Positions 1-12,474 of a stretch of DNA of 64,000 nucleotides are shown piece by piece. A program made the position numbers and the translations under genes. This DNA is from Nephromyces sp. MM_2019. Its lineage: Eukaryota; Apicomplexa; Aconoidasida; Nephromycida. The stretch covers positions 1,548 through 65,547 of the forward strand of contig JADHZB010001721.1 in the NCBI GenBank assembly GCA_015657535.1, in the 5' to 3' direction. How positions within the stretch are numbered: the first letter of the stretch is position 1; the number at the start of each line of letters is the position of its first letter. The notes under the pieces are model-generated. The model was given only the letters and a program-made list of their open reading frames with translations, was not told where the DNA came from and did no database searches.

Positions 1-94
1 TCCACTTCTTCCACTTCTTCTTGTTCATCATTGGAATGAGCTGATGATGTTGCCAAGGCATAAATAGTTGTGGCTGTTTTTTACTGCTTCATAG

Positions 95-2520
95 ACCAAA
101 ATTTTATCCGAAAGAAGTATGGATTCTGGGATTTTTTCCGCTTTAGAATACTTGAAATCAAAAGGTAAGATTTTTTTGTTTTCCGGTGGAAATCTCTATT
201 TTTTCATATGGGAATGTTTCACAACTGTGAATTTGCGATTTTCCTGTTTTCTGGTTTCTGCCTATGTGATGAAGGAGAGGTTTTTCAGGAGCGTTTTTCT
301 TTGCTATTTTATTCATTTTCTAGTTTCAGTGATGAAATTTTTTTCTTATCGTTTATACGAGGGCATTCTCGGCAAGTTACGAGCTTTTTTGAGTAATTCC
401 CTCTTTTTTCTGCTTCTTAAGCTGCTTTTTTCGGCTTTCTCATTCAACTGTTAAGAGATTGCCTTTATTAATGCAGTTGAAGGTATTCTCTTCTTTTGGA
501 AAGATCCTTCTTCTTCATTTTAAAATGAATAAATCGTCTTTTTGGATGTTATTTTGCATTTTTCCCGATGGTTTCTTTGCAATGCTTGCTTACCATCTTC
601 GCACATGCATTGTGTGTGAGCTCCTGTATGTATTAACAAGCATCCTCTTTGAAGACTGTGGTGATGATGATTTAAAGTTGAGATGAAGGGTGGGATTTTG
701 ATTTGGCTACTGTACTGTGTGTGCAATCTTCACGGACTTGCAATCAAAAGGTGATCTTTCGGATGACAAATGGCGTAGCGATCGAGCAAACCCTGATAAT
801 TTGCCCATTCACATGTCGACTGATGAAGGAGATATAAAGCTAGACTACAAGGATGAGTATGGGAGAGCTATGGTAATCCTCTTTGAGAAGTTTTTATGTG
901 TGTGTAATTTGCGATTCAATTGCTCTTCTTTCTTGGGTGTTTGAGTGCTGGCTCGTAATTTAATAATAGCGAGAGAAAGAAATAAAGCTTCGAATTTCAT
1001 ATGTGGGTGTATGTGTCAGTTTAGGTGTGTGTGTGTGAGTTTGTGTAAGATTCACTCTTCAACCTCGAATTTTTTTTTTTTTCTGTATCATTTTGTAGCC
1101 AACACCTTCTTCTAACCAACTACATATCTTTTGTGTGTGTGTTTGCCGCGAGAACAGAGAAATATGCAAAACAATGCAATTCTCTGTGATACCCTTTTTT
1201 TGGGGATTTCATATTATTGCAGCTGAAATCTTCGATTTTATTCGCTTCTTAAGTTTCTTCTCCTTTTAAAGCAATTACTGTTTCTGAACTGAAGTATTTG
1301 GCGTTTTTTGGTTGCTTTAATATGCGCTTTCTTGTTGTTTTTGATTTTTTTATTTTTGCAACAGAAATTTCCCTTTTCTATCGGATTTTTCAACGGTTTT
1401 CTGATGTATCGAGGTGCCGTGCTTTCTTGCTCATATCATGATTGATGAATTCACTTGGATTTTTCGTGGTTCTCTGTGCTTTTCCCGTGGTCTCTGGTGC
1501 TTTTTCCGGAGAAATGCCGAAAATTTTGCTTTTTTGTCCTTCAACACTTTCTCCTCTTCTTCATGCACTTCAATAGACTCCGAAGGAAGCTTTCCGCCAA
1601 ATTTCGTGGATTTTCCACGGAAAAGGCCCTGGAAAAGCAAAATTGCAATCAAAGCTCCGCAAAATGGAATTAGGTTGGTGCGATCCTATTAGCCTGCGAG
1701 TTATTGTGTATTTATCACCTTTAGATGTGTCTTTGTGAGTGAAAATATGCCACTGTTTAGGTGTTTCTTTCGTTGTCGCCTGTTTTTCTTGTGAAGTGAT
1801 GCTTTTGGTTTAACATGCCTTTTTCAGGCCATTTTGAGCACATTTTGTATGGTTTTTTCATGTGATATGTTGGTTTTATTAGGTGTGTGTTTATTGTCTT
1901 GTGTAATGAAGGGGCTTTGGGTTTATTCATGATTCAGATTGGCTATAATTGACGCTCTATATGGATGTGTGTACAAGGAGATCAAACAGGGTGTTTCGTT
2001 AAGAGTTATGTATAGTTTTGGACTTAGTTGCCGAAAGAATTGCGTGCTCTGCATGAAAGGAGAAGAGGAAAAAGAGGAACAAGAGGGAGAAGAAGAAGAA
2101 GAAAAAAAAAACCCTAAGAAAAACCGGAAGAAGAAGTAGCTCTTACGGGTAGTAATATGCACTACACGTTGCCCATAACAAAGTATGGTGAATTCCAACT
2201 TTTTTGCGGCTCATATGTTTTCCTCAAAGATCCATTTAGTACAAGGTAACACTACCAAGACTCTTGAATTGACTATTACAACATTTTTTGGATATTTTGA
2301 AGAATTCTTCAAGATTTTTGAATTTATCGATGAAACGAAGCCTCTTTCATGTTAAAAAACTTACTCACTCCTTGTACTTGCTTTTTTTCTTTGCTTTTCA
2401 GAGAGAAAATTGAGGGATAAACCTCTTGAAACTCTACCCACTATGAAAGCATTACGCAGGCAGCAGAAAAGCACCGGAAGTGCACATCTTTTGCTTTCAA
2501 GGCATTCGTTGCAGAAATAA
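95..2520 (+). CDS. SART1: SART1/SNU66 tri-snRNP protein, C-terminal part (5' end outside window)
   Basis: C-terminal 135 residues of a SART1/Snu66 homologue, the U4/U6.U5 tri-snRNP protein needed to recruit the tri-snRNP to the spliceosome in the nucleus. Four exons join in phase: 95-164, 751-872, 1577-1673, 2402-2520, with GT-AG introns of 586, 704 and 728 nt. In order I see the SGIFSALEYLKSKG helix that precedes the conserved domain, then DEYGRAM running across the second intron into TPKEAFRQ, then FHGKGPGK, the family hallmark, and finally the short end LLLSRHSLQK with stop TAA. The human protein has the same order (SGLxxxLxLLxxKG, TPKEAFRxLSxxFHGK, VLSG near the end). The linker between the FHGKGPGK block and the C-terminal helix looks about ten residues shorter than in human. 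An upstream exon must lie before position 95, because an in-frame TAG sits at the acceptor (92-94). Identity is secure; exact exon ends are inferred. Confidence 0.88.
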
Positions 2521-5500
2521 TAAAAAGTGTGTTTATCCTAATTGAAAGCTGTTGTGGAAAAAAGAGCTATAAACGTTACTACAATTCACCTCTAATCATG
2601 CTCTGCTTGAAGTTTTTATCGGGGCTCTTTCATATTTACTCACTTTTGAGTTGCCTTGCAAGGTGTCTTGCTGAGAAAACGATTAGGTTTCTAACCAAAA
2701 TTACTAGGTTTTTTGTCGTTTTAAGCGAGTTTTTCTGTATCACGCCTAGCAGCTTTTAAAGACACCTTTAACTATCATTATGCGTCACGTTGCTCCCATT
2801 GCAATGTGTGAGAGTGGTGTGTTTTTATTTTTCTGTCTTTTTGCTATCTTCGATCTTTTGAAATCCGAGGGCGTTGGACTGTGCTCGCAGTTGATGTCTC
2901 TACTTTAGAAGATGCAGCGGTGCTGGTATCTCAAGAGATTAAGCACACTGGGGCTGGCTTAGCTTCTTTAGAATTTCTTTTTCCCAAAGTATCACTTATT
3001 CTAAAGCTCAAGATGATAGCCTATTGAGCTTGATGGAGGCGTTTTCCGGGATGAATTTGTGAGAACTTATTCCTAGATATGCCTTGAAGCAACGTATTAT
3101 ATAGTGTGAAATTTTGATTGTGCTCTTCCACGTTTATCAGGGAATTTGGGTGTTTTTGCATAGGTGTCTCTGGGTGTACTGGCGGAAAGCTAACTAGTTA
3201 AGCTTTCATGTGATGGCGTTTTTAGCAATGAAATGCTACCGGCCTATATTATGCCAGGTCCGACGCTACTTTGTTGGTTTTGTCTAGTAATGTCTCAAGT
3301 AGACAGCAGTTTCCTTCGTATCGATGAGCCGTACCGCGCCCCTAGCCTTACGGAAACTACCAGGAAGACCTCATTCAGATTGCCTAAACTGGGTTGATCT
3401 TGTAGCACAGCATCGTTTATGGTTCTGAAGTGGAGGTAGTGTTTGAACTGAGAGAGGTAGATTACGAAGTAGAGGTAGAGCCAGAAGTAGATTATGAACT
3501 TTAGACTATGAAGTAGAGGTAGATTATGAAGTAGAGGCAGATTCCAAACTTAGTTCCCAAACTTCGTTGCAGCACCCCCGAAGTTGACTGTATGTTTCCA
3601 GATTCCCTCACGCATTCTACAGCAGCTTCTAATAGATGATGAGTTTACTGACCAGTGGTGATTGGCTTCTATTGTGCGATCTAGGAAAATCCCATCTTCT
3701 GCCCCAATGGATTTCTTTTTAAGCTTTTTGCCCCCGAAACGCATTCATATTTAGCACTTAAAACTTATGTGGTCGAGATGGTAAGTATACACACACACAC
3801 CCTTCTCAACAACTTCATTAGGCGGTGTTTTCCTCTACTACCATTCCTGGAAAACCTAGTGGTAAAAATCAAAATGCGTATTTTTTTGTACTTTTGCCAT
3901 ATATTTGCCGTTTATTCATTGATATATTTTTTTGATTATTAACTTGGCGAGTGTAGTGGTAGACAACCAAATTCTACGCACTCTTCATTCCCTTTTTGCA
4001 GCTTGGGCTATATTACAATATGTTGAAGTAGGCAACCTCTTGCGAAGTTTTACAGCTGTGGAGGCGGGTTATGGGCGGGTTGCTATACTATATATGCTTC
4101 CGAAAGCTAAGAAATCAGGCGGGAAGGATATCATATAGGAAAACCCTATGAATGTCTCGTTCGCGTGTGGCAATTATCCTTTCAAACTACAATTTTCTTC
4201 CAAGAAATCATCGAAGTTGCGCTTTTTTTTTCCAAGAAGATTTTATTTGAATTTCCTGCGTTAAGACCTGCTAGATATATTTGCGAAATTTAGTATCTTT
4301 ATATCTTATAAACATATACTTAATAGTATAGAAGGAGATGTAATACTATTTAGGAAGATGATAATATTATTGCCAAAATCATTTCGGAAAACACTAGGAT
4401 AGTAAAATACTAATCAGGAGCGGCGAAGCACACGCTATGTCGATTAGAATAATGGCCAAAAATTTTGTGCACACAACGCATGCTGGCGTGAGTGCATGAT
4501 GCAAAAACATTATTAAAGTGTTTTGGCTAGTTTGCAAAACTGATTTGAGGCCAAATTTCCTCTAGGTAAAGCTCGGAGCACTTCAAAGAGCAAGAACGCC
4601 CTTTGGATACGCAGGCGTAGCAAAAAGACTCCACAAATTCTGCAGGTTGGCTCACTTTACGGGCCAAAACTGTTGAATCTTTTGATCCATTTACTGATTT
4701 GAATTATTTTTTGGTAAGACAAAATCTTGAAAATCCTTCAATAATTTAAGGGTTTAGATTGGTTTCTATTAGGGGCCATTATAATGAAAAAATACTTTTA
4801 TGATAAATTACGTTAATATCATGACATTAGAAATCCAAACCGCAAGCATTCTCTCCAAAGTATTCACTTTCTTTTGGTCCGGAGCTTTTAGAGGACTCTA
4901 GGGACGACTTACAGCTAATCCCACACTGAAGGACTCATCTAAAAAAAGCAGTTTTTTGTTGCCAGAAGAAAGGCAAGTCCTAAAACTCCTATAAGCACCA
5001 CGGCTTGCTACTTAGCAATAAAAGGAACTAAACTCCGCTTAAAATTGAAGGAAGCGGCGGTAATGATTACTTGCTTCATTAGGCTTAATTGAGGATACGT
5101 AGAACTTTGGTTGCATATCGCAACTTTTCAACAGTCGATGCACAAAATTTTGGTTGCATATCCCGACTCTTTGTGCTCTAGTGAGCACAATACCTGCTGG
5201 TTACTATCGTGAACTTATAGGATATATTGAGCTTCGTGCCAATATCACGTCACAAACATATGCATAAAGCAGCATGAAGGGTTTTATGAGCGTCTCAGTG
5301 AGTTTTTCGAGATTTTTACCGGATTTTCATGGGATTCTTCCGGCGTTTTCGTGGGTTTTCTGGTTTCTTATTTATTTTATTCACCCCAAAGTAGATGATA
5401 TAGCGCCGGTATAATAGACCAGGCAAAGAGACAGTTTCATAAAGCAGAAAAACTATAAAGTCAACTTTATTTTTTGAATACTTTTCACTTTAACAATTGG

Positions 5501-5919
5501 CTATGCTTTTTTATGTAATTTTGAATGTAAATATGAAACTTACGGCTTATCTATACAGGTTGGTTAAACAGTAATGCACCGTGTACATTAGTATCGTTAG
5601 CGCACCATGCATATTCGGAGATATCACATGGCATCTTTTGCTGCCCATCAAGAAGCATACTACAATTCTGCTTATATCGGTAGCACATTTCACCCCAAAA
5701 ATATCAAGGCTTTTGCAAATGGAGAAAAGCTACTAAACTAGTATAATTTACTGAATGCCGGACTTGGCGGATTGGGGCACTTATTGAAGCATAAATTCAT
5801 GGCAGAAGTTTCAATAGCTTGGGGCGTTACTCCAATTTATTGAAGTCCTGACTCATTCCCCCAACTTTTCAGTCCTTTTTCGCCATTTTCTAGCTGAATC
5901 TGGCTCTATTTCCGCGGAT
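2521..5919. other. no recognisable gene
   Basis: About 3.4 kb between the SART1 stop and the 3' end of the convergent minus-strand gene. No reading frame here shows a family I recognise. It holds the short purine-rich repeat listed separately (about 3437-3540) and ordinary AT-rich DNA. Confidence 0.5.
3437..3540. repeat. degenerate ~21-bp GA-rich direct repeat
   Basis: Variants of GTAGATTATGAAGTAGAGGT recur four to five times. Read on the plus strand in one frame the first copies give VDYEVE-type units (EVDYEVEVEPEVDYEL, then TAG). The last copies read in another frame as EVDYEVEAD. The units look like an acidic protein repeat that has slipped frame, or a simple repeat that happens to lack stops in one frame. 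Confidence 0.6.
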
Positions 5920-7858
5920 TTACTTGTAGGTTTTCATAAGGCTGACTACCATCGGCAAGAAGAGTATGAAAATAGCCGGGAGGTTCGAAAGATTTATCCA
6001 TTTTTCAATTCCTGTTGCTGCAGTACTCTGAATAGCAAGTCGTGGCACAGCGACCCCTAGAGCAATACACGTCGCTACGAAGGTGATGCTCTGCAAAACA
6101 AGTCGTTCAAACCTGACAATATCTTCGTGGATTTGAAGCAAGAAATCCAGGGCACCACGACTGATTCCTACTTCAAGGGGGAGGGAAACTACAGAAAATT
6201 CTTCAGCAGCATCAGGGTCTAAAAGGAGTAAGTGCAACTAAAAAAAGATGAAGCATAGGCTAACCTACTGATAATCAATTCTGCTAAGATGGTTTTTATT
6301 TTAACAGAGCGAACGGCATGGAGTGTAACTTAGCTTCAAATTTTCAAGAAAACTCGCTTGAACTGCGTATGAGAGAGCTACGTGAAAATTTTACAATAAA
6401 TTGAAAAGCCTATTTTTTTAAATTATCAAAGATATACAATAAATGCTGCTAACTTTTTAAACCGCTAAAATTAACGAAAAAATATGAAGTTTGAAGCTTT
6501 TGTTGCCCTTTGGTGTGACAAGCAGTAAAAATAGTAAAGGGTGGGTTTCAACAAGCATAAGCAGTGAGGCTATATAAACGAAGATCGCATTATCGCAGGC
6601 TATTGAAAGCATATTTTAAAAAATTTTCTCCACAAGAATAAGTCAGATGCAGGAGTGTTGTAATCTCTCGCTGGAAAACGTTTGTCTGGCGGGAAAAAAA
6701 ATTCCCACTGCATAATATAGTAAAAATTTAAAACGTTCATACTATAATATCCCTCCCTACTTCCCAAAACATCTGAGCAATGCTTGCGTTTGCGTACAAC
6801 ATGCAAACTGGGGAGGCAGTTAAAACATTGCCTGAGAAGCATTTGCAAAAGCCGCTGCAAACATAGGAAAATTTAAAGAAGCTCATTCAGCTTTCAAAAA
6901 AATCATCGTATTCATAGTTGCTGATTCTAATCCTTCGACTAATTGCCTTGGTCACGAATTTAGTAAAGTTAAGCTAAGGAAATAAAGTTGTGAAAAACTG
7001 TAAAGATACGTAGCTGTTTACTTTCTCTTCGTTAAACAATGCAACGTGAATCCAAAAGAAGAGATTCAGGCCAGTATTGAATCAATTACTACCTATTCAT
7101 CCCACATAAGTACCTTGTATTGAATTAGCCTGAGAAGCGCTTTTCTGCCGAGCTTTATCACTTCCTATCCCCAGCCAAGCAAACTTCTTCCCTTTTAATT
7201 TTTGATCGAAGAGGGCCTGTATGCCCCGGCGCAAATACATAGGGCGAAGATCCTTGGCAATATCCTCATTAGATGCATTCTTTTTGACCTCGATAGATCG
7301 AGATTCACCATTATGTGCGCGCTCCCAGTCATTACTAATAGATGAGCTTGGTGAAACTCCAAAGTATTTTTCCAAAATTCGCGAGTACATATTAGAAAGC
7401 CTACCTTTCCGTCTAGTAAGTAGACTCGCATTACCTCTCGTTTCGCTTCCTTCCCTTTTACCAGCCTTTATCATAGGAGTTCCTGCTTCTTCAAACCATA
7501 AAAGATTGCCCTCTCTTGGCTTGGCAATACCTAAGCTATTAATTCTGCGCATCGGAACAGCTTTACACTGTTTGGATGCCTCGCAGCACTTGTATGTTCT
7601 CAAGTCTTTAATACAAGACTCCTTCACATCCAGCGTGCACGCTAAAAGATTTCCAAGACTGGTTTTATCCCATTTAGTAACTCTACCAGAAGCCAAGTCA
7701 CCCCAATCGTGATAAACTTTCCGCAGTTTCTCGTAGCGAAGCTCAGCCCCGCAAGCACAGTTTTCTGCTGTAAAATTTGCAGCCACCGTGTAGACATAAA
7801 ATATCAACAGATGGCGATAGTGGAACAAAATTCGATTTTTCTTCCGCAAGGCTTCCAT
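5920..7858 (-). CDS. unknown secreted/ER membrane protein: signal peptide, Cys-rich N-terminus, two C-terminal TM helices
   Basis: I do not recognise the family. The model is two exons, 7858-7114 and 6218-5920, joined in phase (donor CAAG|GTACTT, acceptor CTTTTAG|AC), giving about 348 residues. The N-terminus has KKNR followed by a hydrophobic stretch (LLIFYVYTVAANF, residues 17-29), which looks like a signal peptide. Seven cysteines follow between residues 34 and 98 (at 34, 36, 74, 82, 91, 92, 98), then a long basic, Ser-rich region without cysteine. The second exon carries an amphipathic helix and two hydrophobic segments (VLQSITFVATCIALGVAV and LPAIFILFLPMVVSLM), ending MKTYK and stop. A 250-codon open frame is unlikely by chance in DNA this AT-rich. 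The 163-codon plus-strand frame at 7221-7712 is its antisense shadow. The open frame extends upstream of the chosen ATG to about 7935, so another 5' exon is possible. Confidence 0.6.
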
Positions 7859-8964
7859 CCTGTCCTCGAAAAAGCTGCTTCTCAGTATGATTGTCCTTGT
7901 AGGAGAATAAATGGGCGGAAAATGCGACTAATGTGGGAGTTAATAACCTGAAAGAGCAGGTTCAAAGTGCACATGTCGAAAAGGAGGGGATCCTAGCCGC
8001 CTACTTGCTGTTCGCAGCTTGAACAACTCTTCGCCTTAAAGTGTTCATCAATGTCCGTTTTTTAATTGGATCCTTGTTAATAGCCGCTTTAAAAAATTTA
8101 ATGGGAGAATATCATCATTAATAAACGGCATGCAATAACTTTGTAACGCATATCACCCTCTGGTTACTCCCATTGTGCTCACCTTCATTTACAGATATGC
8201 TATTTCTACCACAAAAAGTGCAGCAGCATAGGCTAAACCGCACCAACTTGATATAAAGCATTCATCTTTTGTGTCTTTGAGCTATGCGCACTTGGGATAC
8301 CTGCAAAGGAGTTTGATTTCATATTTATTTTTCATCTGGAACGCGAGCTTGCCGAGTGGTTTTCAATCGCATCAGGAGGTCGAAAAGATTAAGAGTATTG
8401 GTTTTTTAAGTGCAAGACTTTTTTTTGTATAAAAGGCGTGGGCTTTACTTGTCTGCTCAGCTTCGTAAATCCCAGGGGATATGTCTGCACGCAGATGAAA
8501 CCGTCATGGCAAAGTATTTTTCATGATTCTTTGCATGCCGCTTTCATCTGCCATCACAAAAAGCTTGCCGGTCTTTCCGGTTGAGATAGTATATCAGCCT
8601 GTTTTTAGTCATTGATTAGCAAACTTTTGTACTTCGTCGGGTGCTTCGGTCACCTTTTCTTGAGCATGCTTCAAATAGCTAACAATACCTCTTCCCAGGG
8701 GATCTGAAGCTCTCCTACTCGCTACCAATTATATTACTAAATAGGGTAAAAAGCCTTATATTACCAAATGGTAGCTTGCTTGCGGCTCTTTTTGTCAGGA
8801 ATTCGAGCGCTCAGGAATTCGAGAAACTGGTGCTCTACTCTAGATATCGTCAAATTTATATGTGGGCTGAAAATGCTGCTTGGTTGCATGCTAAAGAAAC
8901 CGCATATGTTACGATAGCATGAGAAAGGCATATTCTGATTTCAAAGTGACATAATGAGTATATT
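7859..8964. other. intergenic, no gene seen
   Basis: About 1.1 kb between the start of the secreted-protein gene and the stop of the PEX11-like gene. Contains a 13-bp direct repeat TCAGGAATTCGAG at 8795-8807 and 8811-8823. Nothing else stands out. Confidence 0.45.
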
Positions 8965-9944
8965 CTATTTCTGCAAAATTTTAATAAATCGAAAGCTGCT
9001 GGCTATCAAAGATGAAGCATAGCAGTAGTTCACTTCGAGAAATAGGCCACCGTGGAGCTTAATACCGCGAATATAGCTGAAAAAAAGGGAATACAGTCCA
9101 AAACACACTACACCCACAGCGGAGCAGACGAAGTCCAAATCACTACTTGAATGCACCTTATTGATGATCTTGCCAAAGAAATTTGAACGCCTATCAAAAT
9201 ACGTTTCCTCCAGGCAACTTGTATCACCGAATGCTCTAGCCATAGGGAATAGTATTACTCGCTCGCTCAACACAATGCTAGCACGCATCTGTCCGAAACT
9301 ACGCGATCCAGCCGCCTATATGCTAGCAACGACGTATTCTGATGCTCGTGACCAAGTCTTGACCACGAAGCACTAATTTCGCTCTAATAAAGATGCAATG
9401 CAGCCACTAAGAAAGTATCTCAATTAACTTTGATTCATTTATGATGCTCAAAGCTCAGACAATTTGGAATATTTTCACCATATTAAGAATGCTGGCGCTT
9501 ATGCTGATAACTTTGAAAATGCTCCGGCAAGTGCTCAGAATTATAGAAAGCGCATGTTACTTGATTGATAAATACATTTGGTTTCTCGTTAGAAAAGCTT
9601 CGTAAACTTCACTACTACGGCCTCCGCCAAGCCTATTTATAAGATGTTGCTACGGAAAAATCGTTACTCAGACAATACCCTTGAACGGCCACAAAAAAAT
9701 GCTCCAATGGCTCCGATTATGCCCCGCTGAAAGAAATATTTCCGGATACTACTGTGAGGCGGAACCTGCATTTGCAGAAAAATAAAATGATAAGAACTAC
9801 AATCATTGCATTGCATGTCTGCTCAACGAATCGCAATAAATTTCTGATGTGGTTCACAAAGTTGCGAGTAACCCTGGAAGATGAACCAGCTAAATTGAAG
9901 CACACATTAGCAGGCTTCTTAAGTGGCCGCTCGTCCATGCTCAT
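8965..9944 (-). CDS. PEX11-like peroxisomal membrane protein, with in-frame TAG
   Basis: Tentative. Exon 9372-8965 reads VVKTWSRASEYVVASI, then TAG (9318-9316), then in the same frame SFGQMRASIVLSERVIL, two hydrophobic segments (CSAVGVVCFGLYSLFFSYI and NYCYASSLIASSFRFIKI) and the stop after LQK. The order resembles PEX11: an N-terminal GRDKxxRxxQY helix, an L-x-S-x3-R-x2-R helix, a hydrophobic segment, and a C-terminal membrane helix that ends the protein. A possible first exon, with ATG at 9944-9942 and donor AAT|GTGTGC after 9906, joins in phase 0 (MSMDERPLKKPAN). PEX11 proteins drive peroxisome elongation and division. The TAG is either a genuine disruption (pseudogene), or is removed as the unusually short GTCGTT...ATATAG segment (9333-9316, 18 nt, in frame), or the model is wrong. 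The similarity is a pattern match made by eye, not a strong motif. Confidence 0.4.
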
Positions 9945-11656
9945 CCTATTCTTTGTTAAAAAGCACACAAAGCCTTGTATAGACCTTAGCAACGTTTACT
10001 CAAATTTCAAATTTAAAAAAAAGGTTCTTGCGTGATTCCTGGCCGCTTAACGAGTATGGCGGCAAGATTGGCGCAAATGTACCGCTCATAGCAACTTATT
10101 TTGATTAATGCGGGTCCCTTTTTATTGTAACTACTAATATATGCTTAGTAAGAACCTAATATTTACACTACAAGAAAAAATTACAAAATTTCTATTTCAT
10201 GGATACCTCAGTTGCAATATATGAAATTTTCATTTTATCTGCTGATTACATCTATTAATTAGCCGTTTGGCCCGTTAATCAAGTTCCCCAGAAATTTTCA
10301 GATTTTAAACATTTGTGGTAAAACCGGTGATGCTTCATCCTCACGAGGGAAAACTCTAATAAGCCTTGCTATCCATAACAGGATGTGACCCTTGGTTTCA
10401 TTGTGTAAATCTTGAAAAAAGGGCAACCGAATAACTTTTTGGCAACAATGCTTGGATGACACTATTAGAGTGCGGCATGTGAAGCAGATGGAAATTTTCT
10501 ATAAAGTACCAAGAAAATGCATTCGGTAATCGGTATTCTAGTTTCCCAAAAAACCATGAAAAAATCATTGAATTTTGGAAAACTACAATTTTTACTACAT
10601 AAGCCCCCTTCTACAATATAATACACCACATATGTCTTCACACAACGCGTGGTTGTTCAAATAAAACTTGAAACCGGGAAACCACAATATGGAAAGCATT
10701 CGCAAAGGCAGTTTTCGAAAATAACCTACTATGCTTCATCAGTTTTCAAAGGGAAAAACTTCTTAGCATAGCAGGACCTTCGGCTTGGTACAACGAGTTT
10801 ATCGAGGAAGCCATTATCAATGGGTATCAGATAATTTTACACTGGCCCCAACCTTTTGTATACCATGGCATTTGCTAGTAATCTTTGCCCTATAGTCACA
10901 CGCAATACAACTACAAACAAAAATATACTGGTACACGCGATTTTCTTTCCAAAAAAAAGATTTGGGTAAAAACATGATAATAGAAGATGATGTAGACATT
11001 GAAGCCAAGATATGCGTACAGCACAGCGAATGCTCCTGATGCAAACAACTGATTTCCATGAGTAGGTACTCAAAGCGAAGTACACAAAAGGCAAAACATC
11101 AATTAAATGTTGAGCAACATTGTGAGTGTGCAGGCAAAATAAAATACTGGAAAGACTTTACTAAAACGAGGTGTAGACCTCAACTCATTATTATACGATT
11201 TTTTCTCGAAAGCTCTAATAAATATGAACCGCGGCTCCTTAAACTATCAAAAAGCTATTGTCCAAAGACAAAAAAGCTAATTCCCTCCAAAGACAAAGTG
11301 GCAATCCAAGAGCAAGAGAGAGCAAGATCCTCAATATAAGCTAATAACGATAACCCGAATATGGTAACTAAAGTGTTTTCTGCCAATGCATGCGAAAAAC
11401 CGAATATTATTTGGTAACAAAATCATTCTGAGCTCATTCCTTCAGAACCTCACACATCGTGGCATTATCCAACAAAGGTTTGAATTAAGGTAAAGTAGAA
11501 AACAGGAGACTCTAGTCTATCTTTCAAAGCATAAGCATTCCCAGGAATTGAGCTAACTCTGAATGACAGTGCGCACCATGGCCATCAATGCTGCGCAGCC
11601 TGTCTAAATTCTACATAAAAAATGTCCTTCAATTTTAGAATTTCATGGAAAGGTAC
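9945..11656. other. unresolved stretch, possibly 3' exons of a minus-strand gene
   Basis: A-rich on the plus strand, as expected of introns or UTR of a minus-strand gene. A possible exon near 11.54-11.60 kb (minus, reading CAALMAMVRTVIQ after a CAG acceptor) is compatible in phase with the 11657-11736 exon. No family is recognised. Confidence 0.3.
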
Positions 11657-11930
11657 CGAATATTCCTAGCTTAGTAAGCGGGGTCAAAAACTCGCCGAAA
11701 AACGCAAGAGTAGCGAGGTTTGCCGGCATGAATTGCCTGAAAAAAAAAAGTTAGAAGGCGTTAGCAACTTTAGTAAATAATTTCGTTGCAGGTAAAACCA
11801 TTAAGGTAAGTCTTTCCATAGCAAATAAAAAAAGTGTTTCTATTCCAAACAGCGGCACCAAATCAGAATCTCCATCAAAAAGGTGCTTCCATGCGCTCGC
11901 TTTAACCTTTCTTTGCGCAATTTTTTATAA
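11657..11930 (-). CDS. exons of an unidentified minus-strand gene
   Basis: Exon 11736-11657 has a textbook acceptor (a long T tract then CAG) and a donor TTCG|GTACCT. It reads PANLATLAFFGEFLTPLTK in its only open frame. The likely preceding exon ends at 11859 (donor TTG|GTGCCG, phase 2) and reads LKRAHGSTFLMEILIW. Joining the two in phase gives a helical, ARM/HEAT- or MIF4G-like pattern (basic KLRKERLKR, then hydrophobic repeats ending in FGEFLTPLTKLGIF). I cannot name the protein. It lies just downstream of the tRNA methyltransferase on the same strand, so it could also be read as part of a longer 3' region there. A competing open frame on the same strand (HLFDGDSDLVPLFG...) overlaps the second exon and cannot be excluded. 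Confidence 0.35.
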
Positions 11931-12474
11931 GTGCGTCATCATAAACACTTTCTATAGCAAATAAATATATACTATAGTCTACAAGACAAGCAATTCAGCC
12001 TGTGCACACTGCTGCACAGGTACTTCTTCTTCGTACAGCAAGCATAAATAAGAAGAATCGCAGCCCAATCATCACGCAGCTGCACAATTCGGGAAAACAA
12101 AAGATCATGGGCAACATGCAAAATCAAACGGAAAAAGTCCACCAACGCCATGAGTGCAGCCTATATGAATGCAGCTGCCATATCAAAGAATACGGTAGAG
12201 GAGCATCTTAAATATGTTGAAGACATATCGTAAGATTTGTTAGAATGCTTAAAAGAGGATATATCGGCAACGATAAGATAAGAATACAAAGCATATAGGA
12301 TAACAATCTTCCTCTTCCAAAAGAAAAATCACTTGCGAAAAAAAAATTTACTTCACTACAACGAAATACTGGGTATACCCTGAGGAGCTAGGCTCTCATT
12401 ATTTCCACATAAAAAAAGATGTTTTCATGACGGGAAATGAAGGAAAAGCAGGTAATTTAGCACCATAAAACAAA

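Noticed and set aside
1939..2139. Glu-rich frame in a purine-rich tract
   Set aside because: Inside the last SART1 intron; exons 1577-1673 and 2402-2520 splice directly in phase.
7221..7712. 163-codon plus-strand frame
   Set aside because: Antisense to the 250-codon exon of the minus-strand secreted protein, which has better composition and splice signals.
9161..9376. 71-codon plus-strand frame and the adjacent frame at 9441
   Set aside because: The first is antisense to the PEX11-like frame. The second is short, hydrophobic and without splice support; its resemblance to a PEX11 helix is weak.
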